Of a DNA stretch of 64,000 nucleotides, positions 53,085 through 62,542 are shown piece by piece. The notes beneath the pieces are model-generated. The model did no database searches. It was given only the letters and a program-made list of their open reading frames with translations, and had not been told where the DNA came from. Every line of letters begins with the position of its first letter. Positions within the stretch are counted from its first letter, which is position 1. The position numbers and the translations under genes are program-made. The stretch comes from Terriglobia bacterium (GTDB lineage: Bacteria > Acidobacteriota > Terriglobia > Terriglobales > Acidobacteriaceae), in contig JAIQFP010000018.1 in NCBI GenBank assembly GCA_020073165.1, positions 1-64,000 on the forward strand, given 5' to 3'.

Positions 53085-54857
53085 ATGTTACGCAGATGTT
53101 TGCCCCTTCCTGTTGTGTTCTTGCTTGTGGCCCTGATGCCCGGTTGCGGAGGAGGCAGCAGTGTCTCATCCCCGCAGGTTAGCGTTAAGGTAAGTGTTAG
53201 TCCCTTGGTCGCGAACGTGGCGGCGAACCAGTCACAACCGTTTTTTGCCTCGGTGACTGGGACATCCGACCGAACCGTCACCTGGCAGGTGAATGGAACG
53301 GCGGGAGGCGACACTACGGTCGGCACTATCGACAGCAGTGGCCTCTACACCGCGCCGGCACTCATTCCCGACCCCAAGACCGTGACTGTGACCGCAGTGC
53401 TGCAAGCAAATCCTTCGAAGAGTGGCTCTGCCAGCGTGACCGTGACCTTGGGGCTCACACCCAGGTCGGTACGATTGCATGTCAGAGATTCGTCGTGCAC
53501 CCCGACCCAGCAATTCGATTCCGCCGGGGCCAGTGCTGTGGACTGGCTTGTCAATGGCATCGGTCCCGGCGACCCCGACACGACCTTCGGTACCATCACG
53601 ACCTCCGGGTTCTACACCGCGCCCAGCGCGATTCCCGACCCGCTGAGCTTCAACCTTACCGCGACCGCGCAGGCTGATCCGGCCGAGTCCGCCAGCGCCC
53701 TCATTACGATTGATGCTGGCGATCCCGATTTGATTAATCAGGTTACCCAGGCCAGGCCCATTGCCCTGGGAACAACCGGCGGAAATGCGAACGATAAATC
53801 CAGCAGTTTCTGTTGTTCGGGAACTCTGGGGGCCCTGGTCACACGAAACAGCAACCTTTACATCCTGAGCAACAATCATGTCCTGGCGCGGAGCGGCAAA
53901 GGCGTAACCGGCGAGGCAATTTCACAACCCGGCTTGGTGGACAATCAATGCAACGTCGCTGCCACAGTCGCCAATTTAACCCAAGCGTCCGACCTAAATT
54001 CCGGAGGAACATCGCTTGCTGACGCCGCGATCGCGCAGATCATTACCGGGCAGGTGGATCCAAGCGGTGCAATTTTGGGATTCGGTCCGACGAGTTGTGG
54101 GATAGCCAGCGCTGCTCCACCTGCGAATACGACCATCGCGCCAGCGGTCGGCATGCCCGTCGCCAAGAGCGGCCGGACTACCGGGTTGACCTGCAGTACC
54201 ATCTCTGCGATCGACGTCGATGTGCAGGTGCAATATGAAAACTCCTGCGGCTCGAACTCTACCTTCCTGGTGACATTCAACAATCAAGCCGCGATTGACA
54301 GCACCACCTTTGGTGGCCCGGGAGATTCCGGGTCGCTCATTGTGGATTCGCAAACGTCCCAACCCGTAGCCCTGCTGTTTGCGGGAGACAACCCTCCCAC
54401 GGTTACGATCGCCAATCCCATCGCGGACGTATTCACCGCGCTGGCCGACCCTTCGCCCCCGCACGAGCAACCCACTTTTGTCGGCGGTGCGACGCATCCA
54501 GTGTCTGCCTGTGTTGACGCTACTGCTCTGGCAGCAAAGCGTCAGGGATCCGCAGTTCCGTTCGTTTCGCAATTGCCTGATGCTGAGGTCGCCCGCGCTA
54601 CCGTGGTGAAGAAGAATCACCTGTCGGCCCTGGAAGCCGACCCGGCCGTGATCGGAGTCGGCGTCGGCGCCGGTAGTGAGCCGGGACGGGCAGCAGTTAT
54701 CGTTTTCGTGGACAAGGAAAAAATGCTGCGCCACCCCATTCCCGCTGCGTTGGATGGGGTGGAGGCGAGGGTAGAAAGGGTCGGACGATTCCGGGCCTAC
54801 CGAGCCGCATGCCCAGCGACTATCAAAGCTGCGCCAGTCAGCATCTCACCGCGCTGA
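53085..54857 (+). CDS. Secreted lipoprotein: two Ig-like repeats plus trypsin-like serine protease domain
   Basis: 590 residues. A lipoprotein signal (VVFLLVALMPGC) is followed by two bacterial Ig-like repeats, each ending in the TIDSSGLYTAPALIPDP-type motif (about 35-115 and 125-210). Residues about 225-470 form a chymotrypsin-fold domain with a plausible triad: His265 in LSNNHVLA, Asp313 in SLADAAIAQI, Ser415 in GGPGDSGSLIV. Several Cys (CCSG, QC, SCG) may form disulfides. The C-terminal ~100 residues include a second small domain (VGVGAGSEPGRAAVIVFVDK). The stop overlaps the convergent polymerase gene by 20 bases. Confidence 0.8.
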   Translation: MLRRCLPLPVVFLLVALMPGCGGGSSVSSPQVSVKVSVSPLVANVAANQSQPFFASVTGTSDRTVTWQVNGTAGGDTTVGTIDSSGLYTAPALIPDPKTVTVTAVLQANPSKSGSASVTVTLGLTPRSVRLHVRDSSCTPTQQFDSAGASAVDWLVNGIGPGDPDTTFGTITTSGFYTAPSAIPDPLSFNLTATAQADPAESASALITIDAGDPDLINQVTQARPIALGTTGGNANDKSSSFCCSGTLGALVTRNSNLYILSNNHVLARSGKGVTGEAISQPGLVDNQCNVAATVANLTQASDLNSGGTSLADAAIAQIITGQVDPSGAILGFGPTSCGIASAAPPANTTIAPAVGMPVAKSGRTTGLTCSTISAIDVDVQVQYENSCGSNSTFLVTFNNQAAIDSTTFGGPGDSGSLIVDSQTSQPVALLFAGDNPPTVTIANPIADVFTALADPSPPHEQPTFVGGATHPVSACVDATALAAKRQGSAVPFVSQLPDAEVARATVVKKNHLSALEADPAVIGVGVGAGSEPGRAAVIVFVDKEKMLRHPIPAALDGVEARVERVGRFRAYRAACPATIKAAPVSISPR

Positions 54858-56205
54858 CGAAATCCTCGGAAAAGGGGCGCTGCCGCAGGGTTCGGCGCGT
54901 GCTGCCAAAGCGCGGTTCCAAGGCGGCCACCGTGCAAAGGACATAGAACAGCGCTGCGTTCGCGGGAATCTGCAGATTGAAATCTACCAGGCTGTGGACC
55001 AGGATGCCGGTGACGCCCAGCATGGCGGCCAGGGCCGCCGCGCCATTGGTGTCCGACGGCCAATTCCCCAGTTTCTTTGTGCCCCGGCCGTAGACAGCCG
55101 CCACGAACCACAGCATGGTGGCGAACCCCAGTGCACCCATCTCCACCAGCAGTTGCAGATAGTCGTTGTGGGCGGCGTTCACGAAGAAATTGGTGTAGAA
55201 AGTCCGGAACTGGGGATAGACCGTGGGAAAGCCCCCAAGTCCCCATCCCAGGATGGGCCGGTAGCGGAACATCCTCAAAGCGTCACGATCAATCGCCACA
55301 CGGGTCCCTCCGGCTAGTTCTGTGCGCGCCTCGGCATGAATGCTGACCATGCGTTTGGCCAATTCGCCGCCGCCGAGCCAGACCAGCAGTCCGACGACAA
55401 CCACCAGGAAAATGCCTGCGGCCACAGCGGTCCTGCTCGGTTTCTCCTTCCTGCTTGCTAAAACGGCAAGGATAGCGATCTGTACGGCGAAAGCCGCCAT
55501 GCCGCCACGTGATCCTGAAAGGAAGATGGAACTGGCCATGACGGCCGCAGCACACGCTGCCATGGTCTTCCGTGAGCCGTGCGCATAGCGGGTGAGAGCA
55601 AAGACCAGGGGAATCGGTGTCAGCATCTCCATGAGGCCGGCGTAGTGGTCGTGATTGACATAGGGGCCATAGATCCAACCACCGTGGGCCGGGGTGCGAA
55701 TCCAATAGAGCTTGCCCGTGGAACTGATGTTTTGGATCAAGGCAAACAGTGCTATCACAAAGCCATATACCGAGAACCCCACCGTCAAAGTCTTGACTTG
55801 CGAGGTTCGGCGCAGGCACTGGACTACCAGGAAACACAGCACGCCGTAGGCGCAGTACAAAAGCCCCGCGGAGAAAGTCTGGTAGCGGTATGCGGTGAGG
55901 CCCAACGCAAGCTGCACGACAAGGAGAGCCGCAAAAACGAGCATGGGGTAAAACAGGGGATTGGGCAGGACCTGCACCTGGCCGGATTGCGCCTGGCGGA
56001 AGGTCCAGAGCGCAAATAGCACCGCCGCCACGGTTTCCAGAATGAGAATCGACCACGCTTCCACGCCGCCAAAAGCCAGCGGGCCAAACATGAGCAGGCC
56101 AAACACCCCGTAGAACAGGATGGCATCCAGCCGCGAGGCGGGGGATGGCCGGTCCGCCGTGGAATGGGGGCTTCCCGCCGCCGATGAAGAAGTCTCAATG
56201 GGCAC
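54838..56205 (-). CDS. O-antigen ligase/polymerase (Wzy_C) family protein
   Basis: 455 residues with about 11 helices; I take GTG 56205, which overlaps the end of the upstream TPR gene by 11 bases (a start at 56244 is also open). Core: FMFGPLAF-like helix 2, YGFVIALFALIQNISSTGKL, and the Wzy_C periplasmic loop GPYVNHDHYAGLMEMLTPIP with SIFLSGSRGGMAAFAVQIAI. A second loop FFVNAAHNDYLQLLVEMGAL is also typical. It joins polysaccharide repeat units to each other or to a carrier. Together with the following Wzz/BY-kinase it suggests a Wzx/Wzy-dependent exopolysaccharide, although no wzx is visible. Confidence 0.88.
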   Translation of the reverse strand: MPIETSSSAAGSPHSTADRPSPASRLDAILFYGVFGLLMFGPLAFGGVEAWSILILETVAAVLFALWTFRQAQSGQVQVLPNPLFYPMLVFAALLVVQLALGLTAYRYQTFSAGLLYCAYGVLCFLVVQCLRRTSQVKTLTVGFSVYGFVIALFALIQNISSTGKLYWIRTPAHGGWIYGPYVNHDHYAGLMEMLTPIPLVFALTRYAHGSRKTMAACAAAVMASSIFLSGSRGGMAAFAVQIAILAVLASRKEKPSRTAVAAGIFLVVVVGLLVWLGGGELAKRMVSIHAEARTELAGGTRVAIDRDALRMFRYRPILGWGLGGFPTVYPQFRTFYTNFFVNAAHNDYLQLLVEMGALGFATMLWFVAAVYGRGTKKLGNWPSDTNGAAALAAMLGVTGILVHSLVDFNLQIPANAALFYVLCTVAALEPRFGSTRRTLRQRPFSEDFVSAVRC

Positions 56206-57466
56206 TGTCGTCGTGACTCGCTTCCACCAGGCGAACCCCGTCAATCCAGAGTCTGCCCTTGATGGGACTTCCAGCAGGTACGCGCTGCACGCGCAACACT
56301 AACAGCTTGGACTCGGGTCCGGTGGTCAGAGTACCGGCCACCTGCTTCCAGAAACTCGCGTCTTTCAGTTCCTCGCTGGCAAAGTATGTGCTTTGCGTGA
56401 ACAGATCCTGGATCGCGAAACGGGGCCCACCCGCGCCTTCGATGTCTTCGGACCTGAAGTAGGCGGAGAAGTCATAGCGGGTATTCGGCTGAACCGGGAT
56501 TAGCTGCCGGATGCCGGCGTCTTCGATCTTGGCTGTGTCAAAGGTGATCGACAGGGAGCGATGCCCACGATGAGACTGCGCGGGATCCAAAGCCAGAGAG
56601 ACATCGGGAGACTTAGCGTACAGCCAATCAAATCCACCATTGAGTACGTCGAGGCTGAAATCGCCATTGATGACAAGATTGTCGGGCGAGGGCTGGTAGG
56701 CTGAGAGCTCGGACAAGCCGGCGGCCTGTTGCCACACCAGCCGGGCCTGATCGGCGTCGCGCTGGCCCACCAGGTAGCGGATGTAATCAAAAACATGGCG
56801 GCGCTCAATGGGCAAGTGGAGCCGCACCAGTTGTTCCCAGACTTTGGCCGCACTGGCGGTCTCCTCTTTTGCCGTCAGCAGACTCAAGAACGAGGCGTAG
56901 ACATCGGGGATGGGAGGGACGACGTCGCGCAGCAGGGCATCAGCATCGGGTTTGGCTCGCCAGCAGAGGCGGAGGGCGGAATATTGTAAGCCGGTGTCGT
57001 TCTCCAGGACCACCCGGAACTCCTTCAACGCCAAGTCGGTCTCCCCGCGCACCAGGTAGAGGTTGGCGGCCTCCCAGGCGACCTCGGGACTTCTGGGGTT
57101 CGCGACGATGGCGTGCTCCAGCGCATCGCCCTGCCGGCTGGTGTCGCCGAGCAGGGCATAAGCCGCGGCCAGGTCGAGCCAGTAGTGGGCTTCATGGGGG
57201 TTCAACGCGATCGCCGCTTGGTAGGACGCTACCGCAGGTTCCGGGGAGGGTTGCACAACTGAGAAATAACGCCCCATCCGGTAGCGGTACTCAGCATTCC
57301 CCGGCTGCAATTGAATGGCACGCTGCAGGCTGACCAGATCAGGTTTCTCGGAGAAACAGGCAGCCAGATACTGTGTGGCTGCCAAACCCACGTAGGCGAC
57401 GGCCAAGAACAGGACCAGCGCCAGCCAAGAATTTTTTTTCGCTGGGCTGTGGAGCGGTATCAGCAT
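56195..57466 (-). CDS. TPR protein with C-terminal carbohydrate-binding-like domain
   Basis: 423 residues. One N-terminal membrane helix (LALVLFLAVAYVGLAATQYL) is followed by about four TPR-like repeats (GNAEYRYRMGRYFSVVQPSP to about residue 245). The last ~155 residues are a beta-sandwich: LVINGDFSLDVLNGGFDWLY, SHRGHRSLSITFDTAKIEDA and RLWIDGVRLVEA, a pattern of CBM/galactose-binding jelly rolls. A scaffold that holds glycans near the polymerase fits, and the coupling with the polymerase gene supports it, but neither part is tested. Confidence 0.75.
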   Translation of the reverse strand: MLIPLHSPAKKNSWLALVLFLAVAYVGLAATQYLAACFSEKPDLVSLQRAIQLQPGNAEYRYRMGRYFSVVQPSPEPAVASYQAAIALNPHEAHYWLDLAAAYALLGDTSRQGDALEHAIVANPRSPEVAWEAANLYLVRGETDLALKEFRVVLENDTGLQYSALRLCWRAKPDADALLRDVVPPIPDVYASFLSLLTAKEETASAAKVWEQLVRLHLPIERRHVFDYIRYLVGQRDADQARLVWQQAAGLSELSAYQPSPDNLVINGDFSLDVLNGGFDWLYAKSPDVSLALDPAQSHRGHRSLSITFDTAKIEDAGIRQLIPVQPNTRYDFSAYFRSEDIEGAGGPRFAIQDLFTQSTYFASEELKDASFWKQVAGTLTTGPESKLLVLRVQRVPAGSPIKGRLWIDGVRLVEASHDDSAH

Positions 57467-57512
57467 GAGGAACCATTAGCGGGCGAGCAAGTCACATTCA
57501 ATCTTCGCCACC

Positions 57513-59867
57513 CTACGCGCCGCTGGAAGTGGCCTTCGGGGCGGCGGATTCCTCTACGTCGCTCAACTCGTCCTCTCGATAGTAGCGTTGACCGTATTTT
57601 CCCTGGTATTCGTAGTAGTAATAATACTCGGGCGAACGCAGATCCACCGCGTTCAGCAACACCCCGCAAACGCGGGCGTTCACCTGCATCAGGAGGTCGC
57701 GCGCGCGGCGTAGCGCCTGCTTGGTGGTCTGCCCGGAGCGAATCACCAGGACCACGGCGTCCGCCCGGGTTGACATGACCACGGCATCGGTCACTGAGAG
57801 GGTCGGCGGTGTGTCTACGACGATGTGGTCATACTCTTCGCGCAACTCGGCGAGAACGTCCTTCATGTTGGTGGAGGCCAACAGTTCCGCCGGATTCGGT
57901 GGCGGAGTTCCTGCCGGCAATACGAACAGGGACGGCAGGAGCGACGAACGCACAGTAGCCTGCTGGATAGTGGCGCTTCCGGTCAGCACGTTGCTCAGCC
58001 CGGTTCTGGGGCCCATGCCGAGGGTCTTATGGATGCTGGGGCGGCGCAAGTCGGCATCGATCAGCAGTACGCGGGTACCCTTCTGGGCCAGCACGATGGC
58101 GGTATTAATGCTGGTCGTGGTCTTGCCCTCCTGGGGAAGCGCGCTGGTAATCAGGATGACTTTGGGCGGCGCGCCAAGAGAAGTAAGCAACAGCGAAGTG
58201 CGCAAGGCGCGATACGATTCCGCCATCTGGGACTGGGGCCGCGACTGGGTTACCAATTCCACCGCTTCCTTGGATGAAGCCACCGCCAGGCGTTGCCGTG
58301 TTCCGTTCTCCCTGGTCTTGGATCCCAGAGGGATCATCCCTAGGGAAGCCAGGGCCGAGATGATTTGTGCCTGCTCCGGGGTGCGTACCGTGTTGTCCAG
58401 GCCCTCCAGCAGGAAAGCGAGCCCAATGCCAGTGGAGAGGCCGAGCGCTAGGGCGAAAGAAAGATTGCGCGGTACATTCGGTTCCGTGGGCCCGGTGGGA
58501 ACGCGAGCTCTATCGACAGGGCGAATGTTATTGGAGCGCAGGCCGGCGGTGACACCGGCTTCTTTCAGTTTTTCCAGCAAGCCTTCGTAAAGCGTGCGGT
58601 TGGTCTCGACGTCACGCTTCAGCAGGCTGTACTCAATAGCACTCTCGTTGAGCTGATTGGCGCCTTGCTTCTGCCGTTCCAGGGCGTCACTCAGCATGTT
58701 CTCCCGCTGTAGCGATGCCAGATAGTTGCTGCGCACACTCGCTACCGCCTTCTTGGTTTCCAGCTGAATCTGTGCGTCTACTTCCTTCAACTGGCTGGTG
58801 AGTTGGGCCACCTTGGGGTAGGAAGGCCCGAACTGGGTGCTGAGTTGTGCCACCTGGATCCTCAGATCGGCTTTTTGCTCGCGCAGTTTTTCCAGCAGGG
58901 ATGATCCGCTGCTCCCTCCGGTGCCAGCCTCCACGTTGGCGGCTGCAGCGGCGGCCGCTGCCTCTCCGTCCCCGGACTGCACCATGCGATATATCGATTC
59001 CTTTTCCATGCGGTTCGATTCCGCGGCGGTTAGCTCTTTGTTCAATTCGTCCAGCTTGGCAGTGATGATGTTCTGCTTTTCGTCAATCCCCAGGATTTCG
59101 TGTTGCTTCTGGTACTTGACCAGCTTCTCCTGCGAGGTCTCGACCTTGATCTGCAGGTCCGCCAATTGTTTTTGCAGCCAGTCGGACGCCTGCATGGTGG
59201 ACTCGAAGCGGGTCTTGAAGTTCTGCTCGATGTAAGTGCTGATCAGAGTGTTGACGACCCGGGACGCCAGGTTCTTGTCCGGGCTGCGGTAGTGGATTTC
59301 AACGATGCGGGTGTTGGGCCGCAGCGCCACGCGGAGGTTCCCCTTGAAAGCGCCCAGCACCTCCGAGGTCTGCGTCGAATCGGCTTGGAGCGCATCCGTA
59401 GTCAGTTCCAGGGAGTTTACCGGGGGCTGGCCCTGCCCGCCGAACTCCGGCCGCTTGTCCAAGTTCAACTGCTTGATGACCTGCAGAGCCAGCAGATCGC
59501 TCCGCAGGATACTAACTTCGGTGTCCAGGTCGGCGGGATCGTAGTAGTAGTCGCCGCCTCCGCTGGGGGAATCCTTGAAATTCATGATCTCGGGGTCCAT
59601 CTTGTTGATGGCGATGCTGCCCGAGGCCTCATAGATGGGCGTGCTGCGCAGGGTGGCGATGGCTACGACGGCGAAGATCAGCGCCACGCTGCCGAGGACC
59701 ACCCACTTGCGCTTGATGAGGATGCGCAGATATTCCCGTAGGACGGAATCCTGTACCGGGAGTGCCGGATAGATATGGGGCGGCCGGTTCAACTCAATCG
59801 GATAGACGGACTGAGTCTCGCGCAAGCCTTGGCCGTTGTCTGGAATCAGGGGTCCCGAATCCATCAA
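57513..59867 (-). CDS. Polysaccharide chain-length determinant fused to a BY-type tyrosine kinase
   Basis: 784 residues. The Wzz domain has a first membrane helix at about 52-72 (RKWVVLGSVALIFAVVAIAT), a long periplasmic coiled coil (AESNRMEKESIYRMVQSGDG region), and a second helix at about 465-485. The cytoplasmic kinase has Walker A (TSALPQEGKTTTSINTAIVL, near 570-590), Walker A' (VLLIDADLRRPS) and Walker B (DHIVVDTPPTLSVTDAV). The C-terminus is a tyrosine cluster (YYYYYEYQGKYGQRYYRED), the autophosphorylation tail. It controls chain length and export through phosphorylation cycles. Confidence 0.95.
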   Translation of the reverse strand: MMDSGPLIPDNGQGLRETQSVYPIELNRPPHIYPALPVQDSVLREYLRILIKRKWVVLGSVALIFAVVAIATLRSTPIYEASGSIAINKMDPEIMNFKDSPSGGGDYYYDPADLDTEVSILRSDLLALQVIKQLNLDKRPEFGGQGQPPVNSLELTTDALQADSTQTSEVLGAFKGNLRVALRPNTRIVEIHYRSPDKNLASRVVNTLISTYIEQNFKTRFESTMQASDWLQKQLADLQIKVETSQEKLVKYQKQHEILGIDEKQNIITAKLDELNKELTAAESNRMEKESIYRMVQSGDGEAAAAAAAANVEAGTGGSSGSSLLEKLREQKADLRIQVAQLSTQFGPSYPKVAQLTSQLKEVDAQIQLETKKAVASVRSNYLASLQRENMLSDALERQKQGANQLNESAIEYSLLKRDVETNRTLYEGLLEKLKEAGVTAGLRSNNIRPVDRARVPTGPTEPNVPRNLSFALALGLSTGIGLAFLLEGLDNTVRTPEQAQIISALASLGMIPLGSKTRENGTRQRLAVASSKEAVELVTQSRPQSQMAESYRALRTSLLLTSLGAPPKVILITSALPQEGKTTTSINTAIVLAQKGTRVLLIDADLRRPSIHKTLGMGPRTGLSNVLTGSATIQQATVRSSLLPSLFVLPAGTPPPNPAELLASTNMKDVLAELREEYDHIVVDTPPTLSVTDAVVMSTRADAVVLVIRSGQTTKQALRRARDLLMQVNARVCGVLLNAVDLRSPEYYYYYEYQGKYGQRYYREDELSDVEESAAPKATSSGA

Positions 59868-60249
59868 TACTCCTCGAGCAACAAGCTCAACCGTTTACCT
59901 CACATGACAGCGCGCCGCATCACAGGCCTTGTGCTGTCGGGAGCGGAAAAATGAGGCTTGGGTCGTGATTTCCTGTTCCGACGCACAAACTCACCGCAGA
60001 AATTTATCGTTGAGCAATTGCGCACATCTTAACATTCCACCTCCAGAAGTCCTGACCGTAATTTGGCAGGTTCCAAACTGTTAACCTCCCGCGGGAAGTG
60101 GCCGCGCACTTGCGAAAATCTCCGCTATACTACCGTCTATCTTCTCGTCTTCCTGACACGGACAACTGAATGATTTTTCACTGCACTCCCGATAGCAAGT
60201 CGGCGTCGGCGGTGCAGCTTTGTGTTTTCACCTTCAAGGGGCAGCCTAG
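59868..60249. other. 382-bp divergent promoter region between the BY-kinase and pse genes
   Basis: No gene is present. TATACT at 60126-60131 is a good -10 for pseB with a leader of about 115 bases, though no -35 matches well. TCCCGCGGGA at 60087-60096 is a perfect 10-bp palindrome upstream of it and may be an operator. The part nearest the BY-kinase is AT-richer but shows no clear minus-strand promoter. Confidence 0.45.
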
Positions 60250-61275
60250 ATGAACTGGTCGGAACAGGTTGTGCTGGTCACCGGCGGTACGGGGTCGTTT
60301 GGCAAGAAGTTCGTGGAGTTGATGTTGCGCGACTACCGCCCCCACAAGCTCATCATCTTCAGCCGTGACGAACTCAAGCAGCACGATATGCGGACGGCTG
60401 GGTTTGATCATCCCAGCCTGCGCTATTTCATCGGGGACGTTCGCGACGAGCAGCGCCTGGAGCGGGCCCTCGCCGGAGTGACAGTGGTAGTGCACGCGGC
60501 CGCCCTCAAGCAGGTGCCGGCCTGCGAATACAACCCCTTCGAGGCCATCCAGACCAACATCATGGGCGGGCGCAATGTGATCGATGCCGCCATCAACAAG
60601 GGTGTCCACCGCGTGCTGGCGCTCAGCACGGACAAGGCGGTCAATCCCATCAACCTTTATGGTGCCACCAAGCTGTGCGCGGAAAAAATGTTTGTGCAGG
60701 CCAACGCCTACGCCGGTGCGCAGGATACCCGCTTCAGTTGCGCCCGCTACGGCAACGTCGTGGGCAGCCGCGGCAGTGTGATTCCAGTGTTTCAGGAGCA
60801 GCGCAAGCGCGGCCGGATCACCGTGACTGATCCCCGCATGACCCGTTTCTGGCTTACCCTGGAGCAGGGCGTGCGCTTCGTGGTGCACTGCATCGAGCAG
60901 ATGCACGGCGGAGAAATTTTCGTGCCCAAGATTCCCAGTATGAAGCTGGTGGAAATGGCGGAGGCCATCGCTCCCGGCTGCGAAGTGGAATACGTCGGCA
61001 TCCGTCCCGGCGAAAAGCTCCATGAAGTGCTGGTTTCCGAGGACGAAGCCCGCAACACGCTCGACCTGCCGGACATGTATGTGATCCAGCCCGCGCATTC
61101 CTGGTGGCGCAAGGAGAACTGGGTGCATGGGCTGCCGCTAGCGGACGGTTTCCGCTATACCAGCGATACCAATCCGCGTTGGCTCACGCCGGAAGAACTG
61201 TATGAACTGATTGATGCGGGATCGCCGGCGTCCGAGGGGCTGCATCTCGCCGAGCGGCAGCGCGCCCGGGCCTGA
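60250..61275 (+). CDS. pseB: UDP-N-acetylglucosamine 4,6-dehydratase (inverting)
   Basis: 341 residues of the extended SDR fold. The NADP loop is VVLVTGGTGSFGKKFVELML; the catalytic segment has STDKAVNPINLYGATKLCAE (Tyr and Lys of YxxxK near residues 137-141) with the family's Asp-Lys before it. RYGNVVGSRGSVIPVFQEQR is also conserved. It converts UDP-GlcNAc to UDP-2-acetamido-2,6-dideoxy-L-arabino-hexos-4-ulose, the first step to pseudaminic acid. It opens an apparent five-gene operon with very short gaps. Confidence 0.94.
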   Translation: MNWSEQVVLVTGGTGSFGKKFVELMLRDYRPHKLIIFSRDELKQHDMRTAGFDHPSLRYFIGDVRDEQRLERALAGVTVVVHAAALKQVPACEYNPFEAIQTNIMGGRNVIDAAINKGVHRVLALSTDKAVNPINLYGATKLCAEKMFVQANAYAGAQDTRFSCARYGNVVGSRGSVIPVFQEQRKRGRITVTDPRMTRFWLTLEQGVRFVVHCIEQMHGGEIFVPKIPSMKLVEMAEAIAPGCEVEYVGIRPGEKLHEVLVSEDEARNTLDLPDMYVIQPAHSWWRKENWVHGLPLADGFRYTSDTNPRWLTPEELYELIDAGSPASEGLHLAERQRARA

Positions 61276-61283
61276 GGGAGGCG

Positions 61284-62510
61284 ATGAGCGCAACTCCGGT
61301 GACCAAAACTCCAGCGAGCAGAGAAATGCTGGCCATCGACGGCGGACCGCCAGTGCGGAAGACGCTGCTGCCCTACGGACATCACTCGATCGAAGAAAGC
61401 GACATCGAGGCGGTAGTTCAGACGCTGCGCTCCGATTGGCTCACCACCGGGCCCAAAATAGCGGAGTTTGAAGAGGCGATTGCTGCCTGGGTGGGAGCGA
61501 AATACGCAGTCAGCTTCAGTTCGGGCACGTCCGCCTTGCACGCAGCCGCTTTTGCGGCGGGATTGCAAGCGGGCGATGAGGCCATCACCTCACCCCTGAC
61601 CTTTGCCGCGACCGCGAACTGTGTGCTCTATCAAGGTGCGACGCCGGTGTTTGCCGATGTTTCACCAGACACGCTGAACCTGGATCCCCAAGCGGCAGCG
61701 GCGCGAATCACATCGCGCACCCGGGCGATTCTTCCGGTTGACTATGCCGGTCATCCCGCAGATCTGGACGCCATTCTGAAACTGGCCGGGCAGCATGGAT
61801 TAATCGTGATCGAGGACGCCTGCCACGCACTGGGCGCGGAATACCGCAAACGCCGCGTGGGAAGCCTGTCCCACATGACCGTGTTCAGTTTTCACCCGGT
61901 GAAGCACTTGACGACCGGGGAAGGCGGCATGGTCACCACGGACAATCCGGAACACGCGGAGACGCTGCGGCGCTTCCGCAATCACGGAATCAGCAGCGAC
62001 GCCCGCCAGCGGCAGAGTCTCGGCCAGTGGCATTACGAGATGGTGCTGCTAGGTTTCAATTACCGCCTGACCGACATTGCATGCGCTCTCGGCCTGGAGC
62101 AATCGAAGAGATTGGACGCGAACCTGGCCCGGCGAAGGCAGATCGCCGCGCGATATGCCTCGGCATTCCGGGAGATGCCCGGGGTCGTTCCCCCACAGGT
62201 TCGCAGTGACGTGAATCCCGCGTGGCACCTGTATCCCATCCGCCTGGGCTTGCAGCAACTTTCTGCCGGCCGGGGGGAAGTGTTTTGCGCCTTGCGCGCG
62301 GAGAACATTGGTGTGAACGTGCACTACATTCCCGTGCACCGCCATCCCTATTACCGCGATCGTTTCGGCTACCAGGGTGGAGAGTATCCAGTCGCGGAAG
62401 ATGCGTATGAGCGGCTGATCAGCTTGCCGATGTTTCACGGTATGACCGATGCGGATGTGGAGGATGTACTGCACGCCGTGACCAAGGTGATAAGACATTT
62501 TTCGCGTTGA
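61284..62510 (+). CDS. pseC: Pseudaminic acid pathway aminotransferase
   Basis: 408 residues of the DegT/DnrJ/EryC1 PLP family, starting after AGGGAGG. The sugar-aminotransferase core is intact: LRSDWLTTGPKIAEFEEAIA, FSSGTSALHAAAFAAGLQAG, and the PLP-lysine in VFSFHPVKHLTTGEGGMVTT. It transaminates the PseB product to UDP-4-amino-4,6-dideoxy-N-acetyl-L-altrosamine. Assignment to PseC rather than another DegT enzyme rests on the operon context, which is strong. Confidence 0.92.
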   Translation: MSATPVTKTPASREMLAIDGGPPVRKTLLPYGHHSIEESDIEAVVQTLRSDWLTTGPKIAEFEEAIAAWVGAKYAVSFSSGTSALHAAAFAAGLQAGDEAITSPLTFAATANCVLYQGATPVFADVSPDTLNLDPQAAAARITSRTRAILPVDYAGHPADLDAILKLAGQHGLIVIEDACHALGAEYRKRRVGSLSHMTVFSFHPVKHLTTGEGGMVTTDNPEHAETLRRFRNHGISSDARQRQSLGQWHYEMVLLGFNYRLTDIACALGLEQSKRLDANLARRRQIAARYASAFREMPGVVPPQVRSDVNPAWHLYPIRLGLQQLSAGRGEVFCALRAENIGVNVHYIPVHRHPYYRDRFGYQGGEYPVAEDAYERLISLPMFHGMTDADVEDVLHAVTKVIRHFSR

Positions 62511-62542
62511 ATGCTCGGACCAGAGCGAAAGGCCGATAAGCT

